A stretch of 64,000 bases of DNA from Marinomonas rhodophyticola. GTDB lineage: Bacteria; Pseudomonadota; Gammaproteobacteria; Pseudomonadales; Marinomonadaceae. The position numbers and the translations under genes are program-made. The notes beneath the pieces were generated by a model that saw nothing but the letters and a program-made list of their open reading frames with translations, was not told the DNA's origin and made no database searches. How positions within the stretch are numbered: the stretch's first letter is position 1; every line of letters starts with the position of its first letter. Below are positions 17,313 to 27,739 of the stretch, piece after piece. The stretch lies in the NCBI RefSeq assembly GCF_026113935.1, contig NZ_JAPEUL010000006.1:299501-363500 (forward strand), given 5' to 3'.

Positions 17313-17774
17313 ATGGATAAAACAGACCTAGATATTCTCTCTCATCTGCAATCAGACGGACGTCTGACTAACGTGGCATTGGCGGAGGAAATCCACTTAT
17401 CGCCCTCGCCTTGTTTACGCCGCGTGAAGCAATTGGAAGACTCTGGTGTGATCGAGGGTTATCACGCTCGCATTGATCGTCAAAAGGCAGGATTCTCCAT
17501 GACGGTGTTTGTGGAAGTGCGTTTGAAAAGCCACGCAGGCGATAAACACATTGTGTTTGAGAAGGCGATTTTGGAGATGGAAGACATCATTAGCGCGCAT
17601 CTTGTGTCTGGCATTGCGGATTATCGATTAGAGGTGGTGGCCGTCGATTTACAAGATTACGAACGCATTCTGAAAGCCTTACAGTCCTTACCTCATGTCA
17701 AAGACATTCAAAGCCACTTTGCTATTCGCTCGGTAAAAACCGCGGCGCCATTGCCGCTAAAAAGAATCTCCTGA
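17313..17774 (+). CDS. Lrp/AsnC-family transcriptional regulator
   Basis: 153 aa. An N-terminal helix-turn-helix (DKTDLDILSHLQSDGRLTNV, ALAEEIHLSPSPCLRRVKQL) is followed by the RAM effector-binding domain (GFSMTVFVEVRLKSH, SAHLVSGIADYRLEVVAVDL). It is transcribed divergently from the EamA exporter and probably controls it in response to an amino acid. The start MDKTDLDILSHL is the family norm. Confidence 0.9.
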   Translation: MDKTDLDILSHLQSDGRLTNVALAEEIHLSPSPCLRRVKQLEDSGVIEGYHARIDRQKAGFSMTVFVEVRLKSHAGDKHIVFEKAILEMEDIISAHLVSGIADYRLEVVAVDLQDYERILKALQSLPHVKDIQSHFAIRSVKTAAPLPLKRIS

Positions 17775-17802
17775 TCTCTCCCCATTTGTCAAAGCGTAAA
17801 AC

Positions 17803-17838
17803 GACAAAACCGTTTATCTCTCGATAAACGGTTTTGTC
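17803..17838. terminator. Bidirectional terminator between lrp-type gene and chemoreceptor gene
   Basis: A perfect 16-bp stem (GACAAAACCGTTTATC / GATAAACGGTTTTGTC) with a 4-nt TCTC loop sits between convergent genes. A-rich and T-rich arms allow termination from both sides. Confidence 0.88.
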
Positions 17839-17862
17839 TGTGGAGCACGCTTTCCGTCGGTG

Positions 17863-19476
17863 CTATACCTTAAAGCTGCCTACTTGCTGATCTAATCCTT
17901 TATACAACTGAGTAATATCTTTCGCTTGCTGAGCTAGTAAATCAGATACAGATTGAATGGAATCAGTCTGATCTTTCAACGACACCATGTTGCGATTGAT
18001 ATCATTGGAAACAATAGATTGTTCTTGAGTAGCCTGCGCGGTCTGAGCCGCCATTTCTTGAACTTTTGCAAATGATGCCTGTATACCATTAAATATTTTA
18101 GTCACTTCACCAAAGTTGGTAACCGTAGATTCAGCGTTATCACGACTATTTTGAATCGCTTTAGACGACTCAGACACATTAATCTTAAGCTGCTCAATCA
18201 TGCCTTCAATTTCATTGGTACTGTCTTGGGTACGGGTTGCCAAGGTACGAACTTCATCCGCAACCACAGCAAAGCCTCGACCCTGCTCACCTGCACGAGC
18301 GGCTTCTATTGCAGCGTTCAGTGCCAACAAGTTAGTCTGTTCGGCGATATTACGAATCACTTCCAAAACAGAGGCGATACTTTCTGAACTCTTTTGCAAC
18401 TGACCAGAGCGACCAAGGGCAAGCTCGATATCTGCCACTAGCGTTGTAATGGCATGTTGAGATTTATTGACTGCGGCCATACCACTTTGGGTCAAATTAT
18501 TAGAATTCTTCGCCTCATCGGCAGTATCACGCGCTACTGTCGCCATTTGTTGATTGGACATATCCATTTGGTGACCAGCACTGACAATGGAAGCTGACGC
18601 ATTCGCTAATGCAGTCGTAATTCCTGACGTCTGTTTGGCAACATTATTAAGCTGCCCTGTCATATCACCCAAGGCATCTGATTGTTTGTGAATATTACTG
18701 ATAATCCCTCTTAGACGGCCAACAAAGTCATTAAACTCTTTGGCAAGATCACCTAGCTCATCGTCAGTCGAAAACTTAATACGTTGAGTTAAATCGCCAT
18801 CGCCCTCCGATATTTCACGAATGCGTTGCCCTAAATAACGTACCTGATTAGCGAGCGTTTTTGGTGTTCTGTAGCTAAACCAAGCCGCGATAAGTAAACC
18901 CAAAAGGACGATAACTACCGCAAACTCTTCAAAGACAGAAACTTGTTCTTTAATGCGCTTTTTCGATAGGTCTGCATGAGCATTGACCGCTTCACCAGCT
19001 TTATCCAGCATGCCTCTTAATGCCTGAAAGTCAGCATTGGCTTTTTGCTCTGCCGCATCAAATCCTGAATCACCAGGTTTTAAAGCCACAAAAGCGTTGG
19101 ACGCATTTAGCCAAGTATTGAAAGCCCTCTCAAATTCGCCAAACGCCTGAAAAACTTGTGGCTCATTCGCTAAATACTGACGAAATAAATTAAACCTATC
19201 TTTCACCTGTTGGGCGTTTTCAACCCTATCCTTTTCTTCATCGATCAGATTACCCACACCAACCACAATACGCTGTTCAGCCAGCTTGGCTTGATAAAGA
19301 TCTCGGTCCGCATTCAGAATAACGGCAGAGGCTTTTCCGTAAGAGTCTGCATGTGCATTTAAAGCACCATTAAGTTGATTGATTATGTACCCCATAGACG
19401 CGGATGCAATGATGAATGTGATGCTCATGATCAAAACAGGTAGTGAGCTTTTTACTCTAATAGAATTTAAACGCAT
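17863..19476 (-). CDS. Methyl-accepting chemotaxis protein (four-helix-bundle-type sensor)
   Basis: About 537 aa from the ATG at 19474-19476, with GGAGA nine bases upstream. TM1 is near residues 10-30. A helical periplasmic domain ([20 protein letters not shown] to about residue 185) resembles four-helix-bundle MCP sensors. TM2 is [18 protein letters not shown], followed by HAMP and the signalling hairpin [36 protein letters not shown]. No C-terminal CheR-binding pentapeptide is seen. The ligand is not predictable. Confidence 0.9.
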   Translation of the reverse strand: MRLNSIRVKSSLPVLIMSITFIIASASMGYIINQLNGALNAHADSYGKASAVILNADRDLYQAKLAEQRIVVGVGNLIDEEKDRVENAQQVKDRFNLFRQYLANEPQVFQAFGEFERAFNTWLNASNAFVALKPGDSGFDAAEQKANADFQALRGMLDKAGEAVNAHADLSKKRIKEQVSVFEEFAVVIVLLGLLIAAWFSYRTPKTLANQVRYLGQRIREISEGDGDLTQRIKFSTDDELGDLAKEFNDFVGRLRGIISNIHKQSDALGDMTGQLNNVAKQTSGITTALANASASIVSAGHQMDMSNQQMATVARDTADEAKNSNNLTQSGMAAVNKSQHAITTLVADIELALGRSGQLQKSSESIASVLEVIRNIAEQTNLLALNAAIEAARAGEQGRGFAVVADEVRTLATRTQDSTNEIEGMIEQLKINVSESSKAIQNSRDNAESTVTNFGEVTKIFNGIQASFAKVQEMAAQTAQATQEQSIVSNDINRNMVSLKDQTDSIQSVSDLLAQQAKDITQLYKGLDQQVGSFKV

Positions 19477-19781
19477 TGCTTTGTCTCCTAACAAAAACTA
19501 TCGCTTTACAACATATAAGCCATGATAGAATTACTGGCACTCACTGAGCAATGCGGTTTAACAATTACCTACATTTATACTGAACTAAATAACGTATTAA
19601 TACGTTTTTATTGATCTAACTCAAAATATAACTAACTCATTGTCTTTGTTAATTTTATTTGAATGATAAGTGAAAAATTTTCACTTAAAACACACTACTA
19701 AGTAAAGCAAAATCGTTTAAAGGAGAAGCCGCTTGTTAGAAAAAACTCCTAATAAAACCCTTGAAAAGAGCATTCCATAGC
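19477..19781. other. Intergenic region between chemoreceptor and DUF2868 gene
   Basis: About 305 bp of AT-rich sequence with no convincing gene. A good Shine-Dalgarno (AAAGGAG near 19719-19726) precedes TTGTTAGAAAAAACTCC, which opens a 15-codon frame ending at CCATAG. It may be a leader peptide, or the true start of the next gene displaced by another one-base error. Confidence 0.4.
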
Positions 19782-21098
19782 ATGACTTTTCCAACACCCA
19801 GTGCAAAACTCGCTCTAGCGGCTTGGTTAGAATCTCATACTGAGTTTCGACTCTCTGCGCAGGCAAATAGCTTAACGGATGCACTTAAAGACTTAGAAAC
19901 GTCTCCCAAACCGACAAGCTATTTAGCACAATTGAGGCAATTAAAGCGCTATTTCAATCGTACTATTTTTGCCGTACTGATGGCGTCCATGATCTTAGGG
20001 TTGGTGGCAGTACCACCAGCCTTTGTGACGAACCAAAGCGATCAAGTGAACATTTTCTGGTTGTTCATTATTTTGCTAGGCTTTCACGCACTGAACTTTA
20101 TTGTGTGGTGTGTCACCATGATGGCCACCATGAGACAACATACAAACAGTAAGGGGATACTGCTAAGCCTGTTGATTTTCTTTAACAAAAAAATCAGTAA
20201 ACACTCACACATCAATAAAGATATAAGTGAAGCCTACCTACACTGGCAATGCCCGACACATTCGAATAAATGGCTAATTGGCAGTCTTTCCCATGCTGCA
20301 TGGGGCTGCTATCTATTAGCTGGCTGGTTGATGACTTTATTGTTATTGCTCACCAATCAAGTTAATTTTGTCTGGGAAACGACGTTATTAAGCGATGACG
20401 CTTTTATTCAATTAACACAGACATTAAGCCTCCTCCCCAGTGGTTTGGTATCGCACTACCAAACCAGCTTGATATTCTCGCAAGCCGAGTGGATCTCGTG
20501 TCACAAACGGCCATCACAAGACAACATTGGGCCAATTTCCTGCTCGCAAGCATTATGTTTTATGGCGTCTTACCACGGCTAGTATTCACCATCCTCTGCC
20601 TAAGTATGTATCACATTACACGCGCAACACGGCCGCTTAGTACACAAGAAAAAATCATCCAAAATCGTTACCAACAACAAGAAAGTCACAATCGACATAT
20701 TTTGGATGCAGACGATCATAAAGACACAAGCAAAAGCATCCATACCGACGCGACACACAATGGCACACTTTCAGATAACACGCGCTGGAGCTCTGTTCGA
20801 GTGGAGTGACGCCAAACCCGATGAGTTAAGCAACGCACGCTCTGTGTCCTTGTTAAACAGCCGAGAAGAGCAAAATCAATTTTTAACCTTATCCAGTGAT
20901 GAGCCAATTTATATCTTGGTCAATGGCAGACAAAGCCCAGACCGCGGGGTAAGACGCTTTTTCTCCCAAGCCCGCATGAGGTATCCTGCTGTCGTGATGG
21001 TGATATTAGATAACGGCAAGGACAGATTTGTCGAAGATTGGCAACGCCTTGCCAGAGAAACAAGTCTGCCTTCAACGCTTCTTTCGAAAAAGGACTAA
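19782..21098 (+). pseudogene. DUF2868 membrane protein, two apparent frameshifts
   Basis: Three successive frames make one protein of about 440 aa. Frame 1 (from 19782) has QLKRYFNRTIFAVLMASMIL and two membrane segments (IFWLFIILLGFHALNFIVWC). Near 20437, at a CCCC run, the frame changes to WFGIALPNQLDILASRVDLV, ITRQHWANFLLASIMFYGVL and PRLVFTILCL. Near 20787 it changes again to GALFEWSDAKPDELSNARSV and DEPIYILVNGRQSPDRGVRR. DUF2868 proteins are nearly always encoded just before a DUF3482 GTPase, as here (3-bp gap). The role is unknown; I infer a membrane partner of the GTPase. Confidence 0.8.
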
Positions 21099-21101
21099 AC
21101 C

Positions 21102-22460
21102 GTGTCAATTTCCCTTTTAGTGGTTGGCCACGCAAACACAGGCAAAACATCGCTGATTCGTACTTTGTTACGCCGTCAGGACTTTGGCGAGGTTAACGAT
21201 AGAGCGGGCACCACTCGACATGTGGAAAGTGTCAAAATAAAGATCGGTCAGCAATCGGTCATGACATTGACCGATACGCCTGGGTTTGAAGATTCAATTG
21301 GTCTTTGGCAAATTCGCCACTCGCCCAGATTTCAATCTTTCCAAGGTGCGGACTGGCTACAGCCCTTTTGCGACAGCCAATTTGCCCAAGACGAATTCGA
21401 ACAAGAAGCGAAAATTCTAAAACAACTTACTAAAGCCGATATCATCTTATACGTCATTGATATTCGCCAAGCACCGTTAGGCAAATACCTTGATGAACTG
21501 ACCTTGCTGGCCAGCGCCAATAAACCCATTATTCCTATTTTGAATTTCAGTGCGACAGCCAGCGCGCATACAGATGCTTGGCGCAAAGTATTAGCAGAAC
21601 GTCATTTGCACGCCGTCATAAAATACGACACGGTGGCCTTTTACTTTGAAGATGAAAAACGTCTTTACCAAAGTATTCAAAGTTTAATGCCAGAAGACTA
21701 CGACACCATTGCTCAGCTTATTCAATCTCGAGAAGAAGCCGCTCAATTACGCAAAACCATGGCCAGCCGTCAATTAGCCGAGTTAATGTTAAAAGCGGCC
21801 AGCACTCGTCTTGAATGCTCGAGTTATCCCCTGGCTGACAATGAATCACGTGCTTTTGAAGACAACGTACGCTCACTAGAAAATCGTTTTATCCGTCAAC
21901 TTTTGCGTCTTTATGAATTCCAAGAAGAAGACTTAATCGCTACGCCATTAGCCATTCAAAATGACCGCTGGCAGCAAGATATATTTGCAAAAGAGACGCT
22001 TAAAGAATGGGGAATCGAAAGTGGCACCAGCGCGCTAACAGGCGCAGCAATTGGCGCTGGTATTGATGTGATGTCGGCAGGATTAACGCTTGGAACAGCC
22101 ACAACGATTGGCGCCTTACTTGGCGCCACATGGAAAACAGGGAGGCATTACAAAGACACACTGAAAAGCAAACTGACCAACCGCTACTATCTGTGTCTTG
22201 ATCACGCCACACTAACGCTACTGTGCTTACGAGGATTAAGTGCCATTCATCACCTACATCAGCGTGGTCACGCGACGCAACAAGCCTATGAACTCAACAC
22301 TCAGACACAAAATGACGACCTAATCGCTCAGCTAAAGCCATATTGGAAACAAGCGCAACAGCACCCAGAGTGGGCAACACAAGATCTACCGGATACACAT
22401 CCAAGCGTACGAGATTTACAGAAGTACTTAGACAAAGCCATTGAGCAAAATAGCCATTAA
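21102..22460 (+). CDS. DUF3482-family TrmE/Era-like GTPase
   Basis: 452 aa. The P-loop GHANTGKTS (residues 9-17), RAGTTRH (G2) and DTPG (58-61, G3) are clear. The expected NKxD G4 motif appears replaced by NFSA in PIIPILNFSATAS, so nucleotide specificity is uncertain. The C-terminal DUF3482 half contains a glycine-rich, probably membrane-associating stretch (SALTGAAIGAGIDVMSAGLT, LGTATTIGALLGATW). It follows the DUF2868 gene directly. The pair is conserved in gammaproteobacteria without an assigned function. Confidence 0.87.
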   Translation: MSISLLVVGHANTGKTSLIRTLLRRQDFGEVNDRAGTTRHVESVKIKIGQQSVMTLTDTPGFEDSIGLWQIRHSPRFQSFQGADWLQPFCDSQFAQDEFEQEAKILKQLTKADIILYVIDIRQAPLGKYLDELTLLASANKPIIPILNFSATASAHTDAWRKVLAERHLHAVIKYDTVAFYFEDEKRLYQSIQSLMPEDYDTIAQLIQSREEAAQLRKTMASRQLAELMLKAASTRLECSSYPLADNESRAFEDNVRSLENRFIRQLLRLYEFQEEDLIATPLAIQNDRWQQDIFAKETLKEWGIESGTSALTGAAIGAGIDVMSAGLTLGTATTIGALLGATWKTGRHYKDTLKSKLTNRYYLCLDHATLTLLCLRGLSAIHHLHQRGHATQQAYELNTQTQNDDLIAQLKPYWKQAQQHPEWATQDLPDTHPSVRDLQKYLDKAIEQNSH

Positions 22461-22463
22461 CGC

Positions 22464-23187
22464 TTAGTGAGCACGCAGGAGTTCGCGATCCAATCGTTGC
22501 TGGGTTGCCTGCATCTGTTGCTCACATTGCTTCATCAAACCTACCACGTCGGTCTCTTGTAATCCTGAGGTATCAATGGGAGGTAGCATTTCAACCAGCA
22601 CCTTGCCATTATGCCAGCGGTTCAAATGTACTTGACCATGAGTGCTGCTACAGACAACAGGAACAATAGGAACACCTGCTTGGACTGCCGCATGAAAAGC
22701 ACCACGTTTAAAAGGTAACCAGCCACGTCCTCGGCTGCGAGTGCCCTCTGGAAACATCCAGATAGACAATCCAGTTTTGGTCATACTAGAGACGATTTGA
22801 TCAATAGTGGCAATCGCTTGTCGTCGATTTTCTCGATTAATCAGGAAGTTACCACTGGCCCAGTACAAAATGCCAAAAAATGGAATCCAGCGTAAACTGG
22901 TCTTTCCTACCGTCACCACACCTTTAGGGACCACTACAGCGAGAGTGAATAAATCAAAATTATTTTGATGATTCGCCACATAAACCGCTTGAGGAATGTT
23001 TTTTGTGGACTCCGCCACTCGACCTTCAACCGATAAACCAAATAAAGGTACCCACTTGAGCAAACACTCTACCTAAATAATACACACGATTTTTCGACCA
23101 TAGCGTCAGTAGACAAAACACAATACCAAAAAGTGTGACACCTACCACCAACAATAAGAGCAATGCCATCCGTATCAAAAGCAACAT
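22464..23187 (-). pseudogene. plsC: 1-acyl-sn-glycerol-3-phosphate acyltransferase, apparent frameshift
   Basis: The long frame carries the PlsC motifs: VANHQNNFD (motif I, H-x4-D), LRWIPFFGILYWASGNFLIN (II), MFPEGTRSRGRG (III) and AGVPIVPVV (IV). Its upstream part lacks a start. My translation of 23066-23187 in the next frame gives MLLLIRMALLLLLVVGVTLF and GIVFCLLTLWSKNRVYYLGR, the usual N-terminal membrane anchor. Removing one base near 23065 joins them into about 240 aa. The enzyme makes phosphatidic acid at the inner membrane. It is convergent with the DUF3482 gene, 3 bp away. Confidence 0.85.
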
Positions 23188-23232
23188 ATTGAAATAAACC
23201 TCACATTAACAGCGTGTAAGATTGATTAGGGG

Positions 23233-25540
23233 TTAACGCGAGTGAAATGCCTCACGCCATTTATAAAACTCTTCTGCAACCAAGGGCTTAGAAAAAAAGT
23301 AGCCTTGAATTTTATCACAATGATATTGATTTAAGAGCGCCACACCTTCCGCATTTTCAGCGCCTTCCGCCGTCACTTGAAAGCCCAAGCTATGGGACAG
23401 TTCAATGGTCGCTTTGGTGATGAACTCATCACCCTTGTTGGTATCAATGTATTGAATAAAGGCTCGATCAATTTTTACTTCGTTCACCGGCAATTCACGC
23501 AAATACGACAGAGAAGATTGACCTGTACCAAAATCATCAATAGCCAGATGAATACCCATTTCTTGCAAGGCTTTCAGTACCCCAATCACTTTCACTCGAT
23601 CTTTCATTACCGCACTTTCGGTGACTTCAAGAGCCAGAGCACGTTCAGGTAAACCGTACGTTTTTAATGCCTTAGCAACCGTCTCAGGTAACTCTTCATC
23701 TACAAGGTCATGAGCAGATAAGTTGACCGCAACACGAATTTCGTGCCCTTGTGCCCACCATTGGCTCAGTTGTGATAATACCGTATTCAGTACCCATTTA
23801 GTGAGCACCTGTATGTTACCGGCATGCTCTAACAAAGAGATAAACTCATCGGGCGGGAGAAAACCCAGTTCGGGATGAACCCATCGAATCAGCGCTTCCG
23901 CTTCATGACAATCATTTAATGCCCCTCCAACCTTAGGCTGATAAACGACAAACAGCTGATTGCTTTCCAGCGCAATAGGCAAATCTCGAATGATCATCAG
24001 TCTACGGCGATGATCTTCATCCTGGCCCTCTTTATAAAACACACAAAGCTCGCTCTCTTCTCGTGCTTTGTCAGCAACAATATCCAGCCGCCTCATGGCG
24101 CTATTCACACTGGCCGTCGCATATTCAAAAGGCAGTACCGCAATACTAATATCCAGTCGAATACTAGAGCCTTTTTCCACCTCGAACTCATCATGTAAAA
24201 AACGCTTCAAATCACTGCAATCTTGGCAAGCTATGTCTTTGTTGGAAATCACTAAGAACTTATCCGCACTCATCCGTGCCAACATTAGGGCGTCTTTTTT
24301 CCAGTATTGTTGAAGGCGCTCAGCCATTTTCGACAACAAAACATTACCAACATCAAAGCCCAGCATATTATTAATTTGCTTAAACTGGCGAATATTCAGT
24401 AACACCAAAGCGCCTGTGGTTTTTGGCAAGGCTTCACTTAAATAATGCTCAACGGCACTTTGATTAAATAACCCCGTCAGTTGATCGTGAGATGCCCGAT
24501 AAGTCAGTTCTTCTTCACGATTAATAATCGATTCTTGCATGACTTTCATGGTGTTAGACAACACACCAAACTCACCAGATACTGATGGCGCTTCAATACT
24601 TTCTTTGCTGGATCCGCGACCGATTTGCGATGCATATTCCACTAAACGTCCAATCGGCTGGGTCATATTTCGAGCCAACGCCACACCAAATAATAAGGCC
24701 AGCGCCAATACCCCCGTAAAAATCAATATAAGCTGACTACGGGTATTATTGTAGCTTTCTAACCAAGGTCCATAAGGTAGGTGAATAATACCCCATTGTG
24801 TTGGAATACCTAAATCCACCCCCAAAGACAAATATTTTTCATCATTAGAGAAAATGGGATACTCAAGAACATCGTTAATGTCGCCTATACTATTAAATAG
24901 CCTTACCTTCTCATCGGTTGGCAATGTTGAAAAGCCAGCCAACTTTTCTTCATCATTGGTCTCGTAAACAAAACTAATATCTAGCCCTGTGACGTTTTTG
25001 ATTTGTTCCGCCAAAACCTGATCTAACGAGAAAGCCATGCCCACCCAGGCAATGACATTGAGAGCCTCACTGGCACCAAAACCAACTGGTAAGCTCGATT
25101 ATCAAAATCGATCATAGTACTGATTGACGCCCCACCTGACCGACGAGCAGACAATACCAGTTCAGAGATGGTATTACTCATTTCAATTTCTTGAGTAACG
25201 GTAATGACCTCACCTCGAGGCGAAACCAGCAGTGAAATGTCAGCGTTAATACGGGCACCATGATTTTGCAATACTGATTGTAATGTGCCTGTTTCTCGTG
25301 TTGCAACGGCTTGTTTAAAACCAAAATCTGACGTTAATATTTCAACACCTTTGGTCAACTGCTCAGCGCGCGCTTCGAGTAATAAATCAAATACTTTGCG
25401 CGAGACATCGATCGAATCAACCCCCTGCCTGTAATTGTCTTTTTTAACGATGACAATACAGCCAAAGCCGTGCCCAACTGCGCCAGCGCAAGCAGTATTA
25501 AAACAAACATGATCAGTCGTGCTTGAAAGCTTTTCAACAC
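23233..25540 (-). pseudogene. Membrane GGDEF-EAL protein (probable c-di-GMP phosphodiesterase), two apparent frameshifts
   Basis: Frame A gives an N-terminal membrane helix (LIMFVLILLALAQLGTALAV). Frame B, reached by adding one A at an A6 run near 25438, gives a periplasmic sensor (VDSIDVSRKVFDLLLEARAE, GVEILTSDFGFKQAVATRE). Frame C, from about 25065, gives the rest of the sensor, a second helix (LILIFTGVLALALLFGVALA), HAMP, GGDEF and EAL. The GGDEF signature is degenerate (ARMSADKF). The EAL site looks intact (EAEALIRW, AIDDFGTGQSSLSYLRELPV, NEVKIDR). Rejoined it is about 768 aa. I therefore predict c-di-GMP hydrolysis rather than synthesis. Confidence 0.85.
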
Positions 25541-25672
25541 TCTAAAACCTCTTTGATGCTAATGACCTAGGCTACTAAGCATTAGGGACAATGCACACGC
25601 ATATTCACAGATAATAGGGGGTATTTAAATTGTATGCCATATTCTCATAAACGATCTTGTATTTACGCAAAT

Positions 25673-25688
25673 AATAACATAAGTTATT
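25673..25688. promoter_or_regulatory. Inverted repeat upstream of psuK
   Basis: AATAAC-ATAA-GTTATT lies 26 bp before the psuK start, with a further GTTATT half-site a few bases before the ATG. The PsuK protein has an N-terminal DNA-binding domain, so autoregulation at this site is possible. The site is short and AT-rich. Confidence 0.3.
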
Positions 25689-25713
25689 CATTTAAACTTT
25701 TGTTATTTAGCTT

Positions 25714-26790
25714 ATGAAAGATCAAACATATCGTGTTTATCAAGCCATAAAAAGCGATCCGCTTGCGTCACAACAAGCTATTGCAAACCGACTCAATATG
25801 AGTCGAGAGTCCGTTGCTGGTCATATCATGCAGTTGACTCGACAAGGGTATATCTTAGGAAAGGGCTATTTGCTTGCTGAGCAAAACACTTATGTCGTTT
25901 TGGGTGGTGCCAATGTGGACATCAACGGCCATAGCGACAAAAACCTACACTCACACGATTCAAATCCAGGCACCATTAGCCAAAGTCCAGGTGGTGTTGG
26001 GCGAAATATTGCCGAAAATCTAGCCCGTCTAGGTGAACACGTACACCTAATTGCGCCTATTGGATTAGATCAACGCGGCGATTGGCTCATCGAGCAAACA
26101 CGCTTAAGCGGTGTTGAAACTCACAACGTCTTACGTCACGAAACTTTGCCCACAGGCACGTATCTTGCCATCAATGATAGTAATGGTACCTTACTGGCCG
26201 CTATTGCAGACATGCGCATTATCGACAGCCTAGAGGAACAAAAGCTCAGTAGCAAACAGGCACTGTTACAAAGTGCTCATCGTATTATTATCGATGCCAA
26301 CTTGCCCGCTGGCATCATTGCTTGGCTTGCTCAACAGCCCCTATCAGCACGCTTTATTGCGGATGCAGTTTCCACCGCTAAAGCACCACGTTTACAAGCA
26401 ATACTGCCAAAATTAACCCTACTCAAAGCCAATCAGGATGAAGCTAGGGCCATTCTTGGTTGCGCAGAAACCAATCCAGAAACGCTAGCAAAAGCCTTGA
26501 TTGGCGCAGGAGTGGGCGAGGTCTTACTTAGTCTAGGCAAGCAAGGTGTGCTTTATGCAGACAGCACGCACACGATTAGACAAGCGTGCTATCCAGTTCA
26601 AGCCGTTAGCGACACAGGTGCTGGAGACGCTTTACTCGCCGGCTACTTAAGTGCTTGTCAACAAAACATGAATCTAAATCAATCGCTGTCTTTTGCTCTC
26701 GCTTGTGCAGCTATGACATTAGAAAGCCCTCATGCCAACAACCCAGAACTAACGGTTCAAACGGTCACCCAATGGATAGAAAAACAATGA
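25714..26790 (+). CDS. psuK: PfkB-family pseudouridine kinase with N-terminal HTH
   Basis: 358 aa. Residues 1-60 form a winged helix-turn-helix (DPLASQQAIANRLNMSRESV, AGHIMQLTRQGYILGKGYLL). Residues 66-355 are a PfkB kinase with VVLGGANVDINGHSD, SPGGVGRNIAENLARLG and the anion-hole signature DTGAGDALLAGY at about 300-311. It phosphorylates pseudouridine to pseudouridine-5'-P. Its stop overlaps the psuG start (ATGA), so the two are coupled, which fixes the substrate call. HTH-PfkB fusions occur in the YeiC branch of this family. Confidence 0.88.
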   Translation: MKDQTYRVYQAIKSDPLASQQAIANRLNMSRESVAGHIMQLTRQGYILGKGYLLAEQNTYVVLGGANVDINGHSDKNLHSHDSNPGTISQSPGGVGRNIAENLARLGEHVHLIAPIGLDQRGDWLIEQTRLSGVETHNVLRHETLPTGTYLAINDSNGTLLAAIADMRIIDSLEEQKLSSKQALLQSAHRIIIDANLPAGIIAWLAQQPLSARFIADAVSTAKAPRLQAILPKLTLLKANQDEARAILGCAETNPETLAKALIGAGVGEVLLSLGKQGVLYADSTHTIRQACYPVQAVSDTGAGDALLAGYLSACQQNMNLNQSLSFALACAAMTLESPHANNPELTVQTVTQWIEKQ

Positions 26791-27692
26791 ATGAATATTT
26801 AGATATACACCCAGATGTTGCCGCAGCGATTACGGCAGGAAAACCCGTTGTAGCGCTAGAAAGCACTATTATTTCTCATGGTATGCCGTGGCCACAGAAC
26901 GCGGAAACCGCCAAAAAAGTAGAGCAAATCATTCGTGATAATGGTGCCGTGCCTGCTACCATCGCGATTATTGATGGCCGCCTAAAAGCGGGATTAAGTA
27001 ACGATGAAATAGACACCTTAGCGAAAGCCGGTTTATCCGTCACCAAGTGCTCACGTCGTGACTTGCCCTATGTCGTGGCTAAGAAACAACATGGCGCGAC
27101 AACGGTAGCGGCTACGATGATTATTGCAGCCATGGCAGGCATTAAGGTATTTGCCACTGGCGGTATTGGTGGTGTTCATCGCGGTGCACAGCAAACCTTT
27201 GATATTTCTGCGGATTTGCAAGAGCTGGCAAAAACCAATGTTGCCGTTGTCTGTGCTGGAGCAAAATCCATCCTTGACCTTGCGCTAACCCGTGAATACT
27301 TAGAAACTCAGGGTGTCCCCGTATTGGGCTACAAAACAGATACCTTGCCTGCTTTTTACACCCGAGAAAGTGACCAAACGGTCGATTATAATATGATCTC
27401 AGCTGAGGAAATTGCCCATTTCATTAAGGCAAAATGGGCGATGGAATTACACGGCGGCGCGATTATCGCGAACCCTATTCCTGAAGAATTTGCTATGGAT
27501 AAAGCCACTATTGACGCAGCAATTAATCAAGCATTACTAGAAATGGAAGAACAAGGCGTGGCTGGAAAAGAGTCCACACCATTCTTGCTAGCACGTGTTG
27601 CAGAATTAACCGGCGGTGACAGTTTAGCAAGCAACATTCAATTGGTGTTTAACAACGCACGTTTAGCGGCCGAAATCGCCTCCGCACTTTGA
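26787..27692 (+). CDS. psuG: Pseudouridine-5'-phosphate glycosidase
   Basis: 301 aa from the ATG at 26787-26789, overlapping the psuK stop. Family blocks are PVVALESTIISHGMPWPQN, VPATIAIIDGRLKAGLS, SVTKCSRRDLPYVVAKKQHG, GATTVAATMIIAA, VFATGGIGGVHRGA, VVCAGAKSILDLALTREYLE and LGYKTDTLPAFYTRES, which include the catalytic lysine and metal residues of PsuG. It splits pseudouridine-5'-P into uracil and ribose-5-P. Confidence 0.94.
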   Translation: MNEYLDIHPDVAAAITAGKPVVALESTIISHGMPWPQNAETAKKVEQIIRDNGAVPATIAIIDGRLKAGLSNDEIDTLAKAGLSVTKCSRRDLPYVVAKKQHGATTVAATMIIAAMAGIKVFATGGIGGVHRGAQQTFDISADLQELAKTNVAVVCAGAKSILDLALTREYLETQGVPVLGYKTDTLPAFYTRESDQTVDYNMISAEEIAHFIKAKWAMELHGGAIIANPIPEEFAMDKATIDAAINQALLEMEEQGVAGKESTPFLLARVAELTGGDSLASNIQLVFNNARLAAEIASAL

Positions 27693-27702
27693 CTAAGCAA
27701 AT

Positions 27703-27730
27703 GACATGGCAAACCTACGTTTGTCATGTC
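27703..27730. terminator. Hairpin between convergent psuG and rlmF
   Basis: GACATGGCAAAC and GTTTGTCATGTC form a 12-bp stem (one G-U pair) around a 4-nt CTAC loop, 10 bp from each stop codon. The T tract is poor, so termination would be weak. Confidence 0.5.
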
Positions 27731-27739
27731 TAACTGGCA

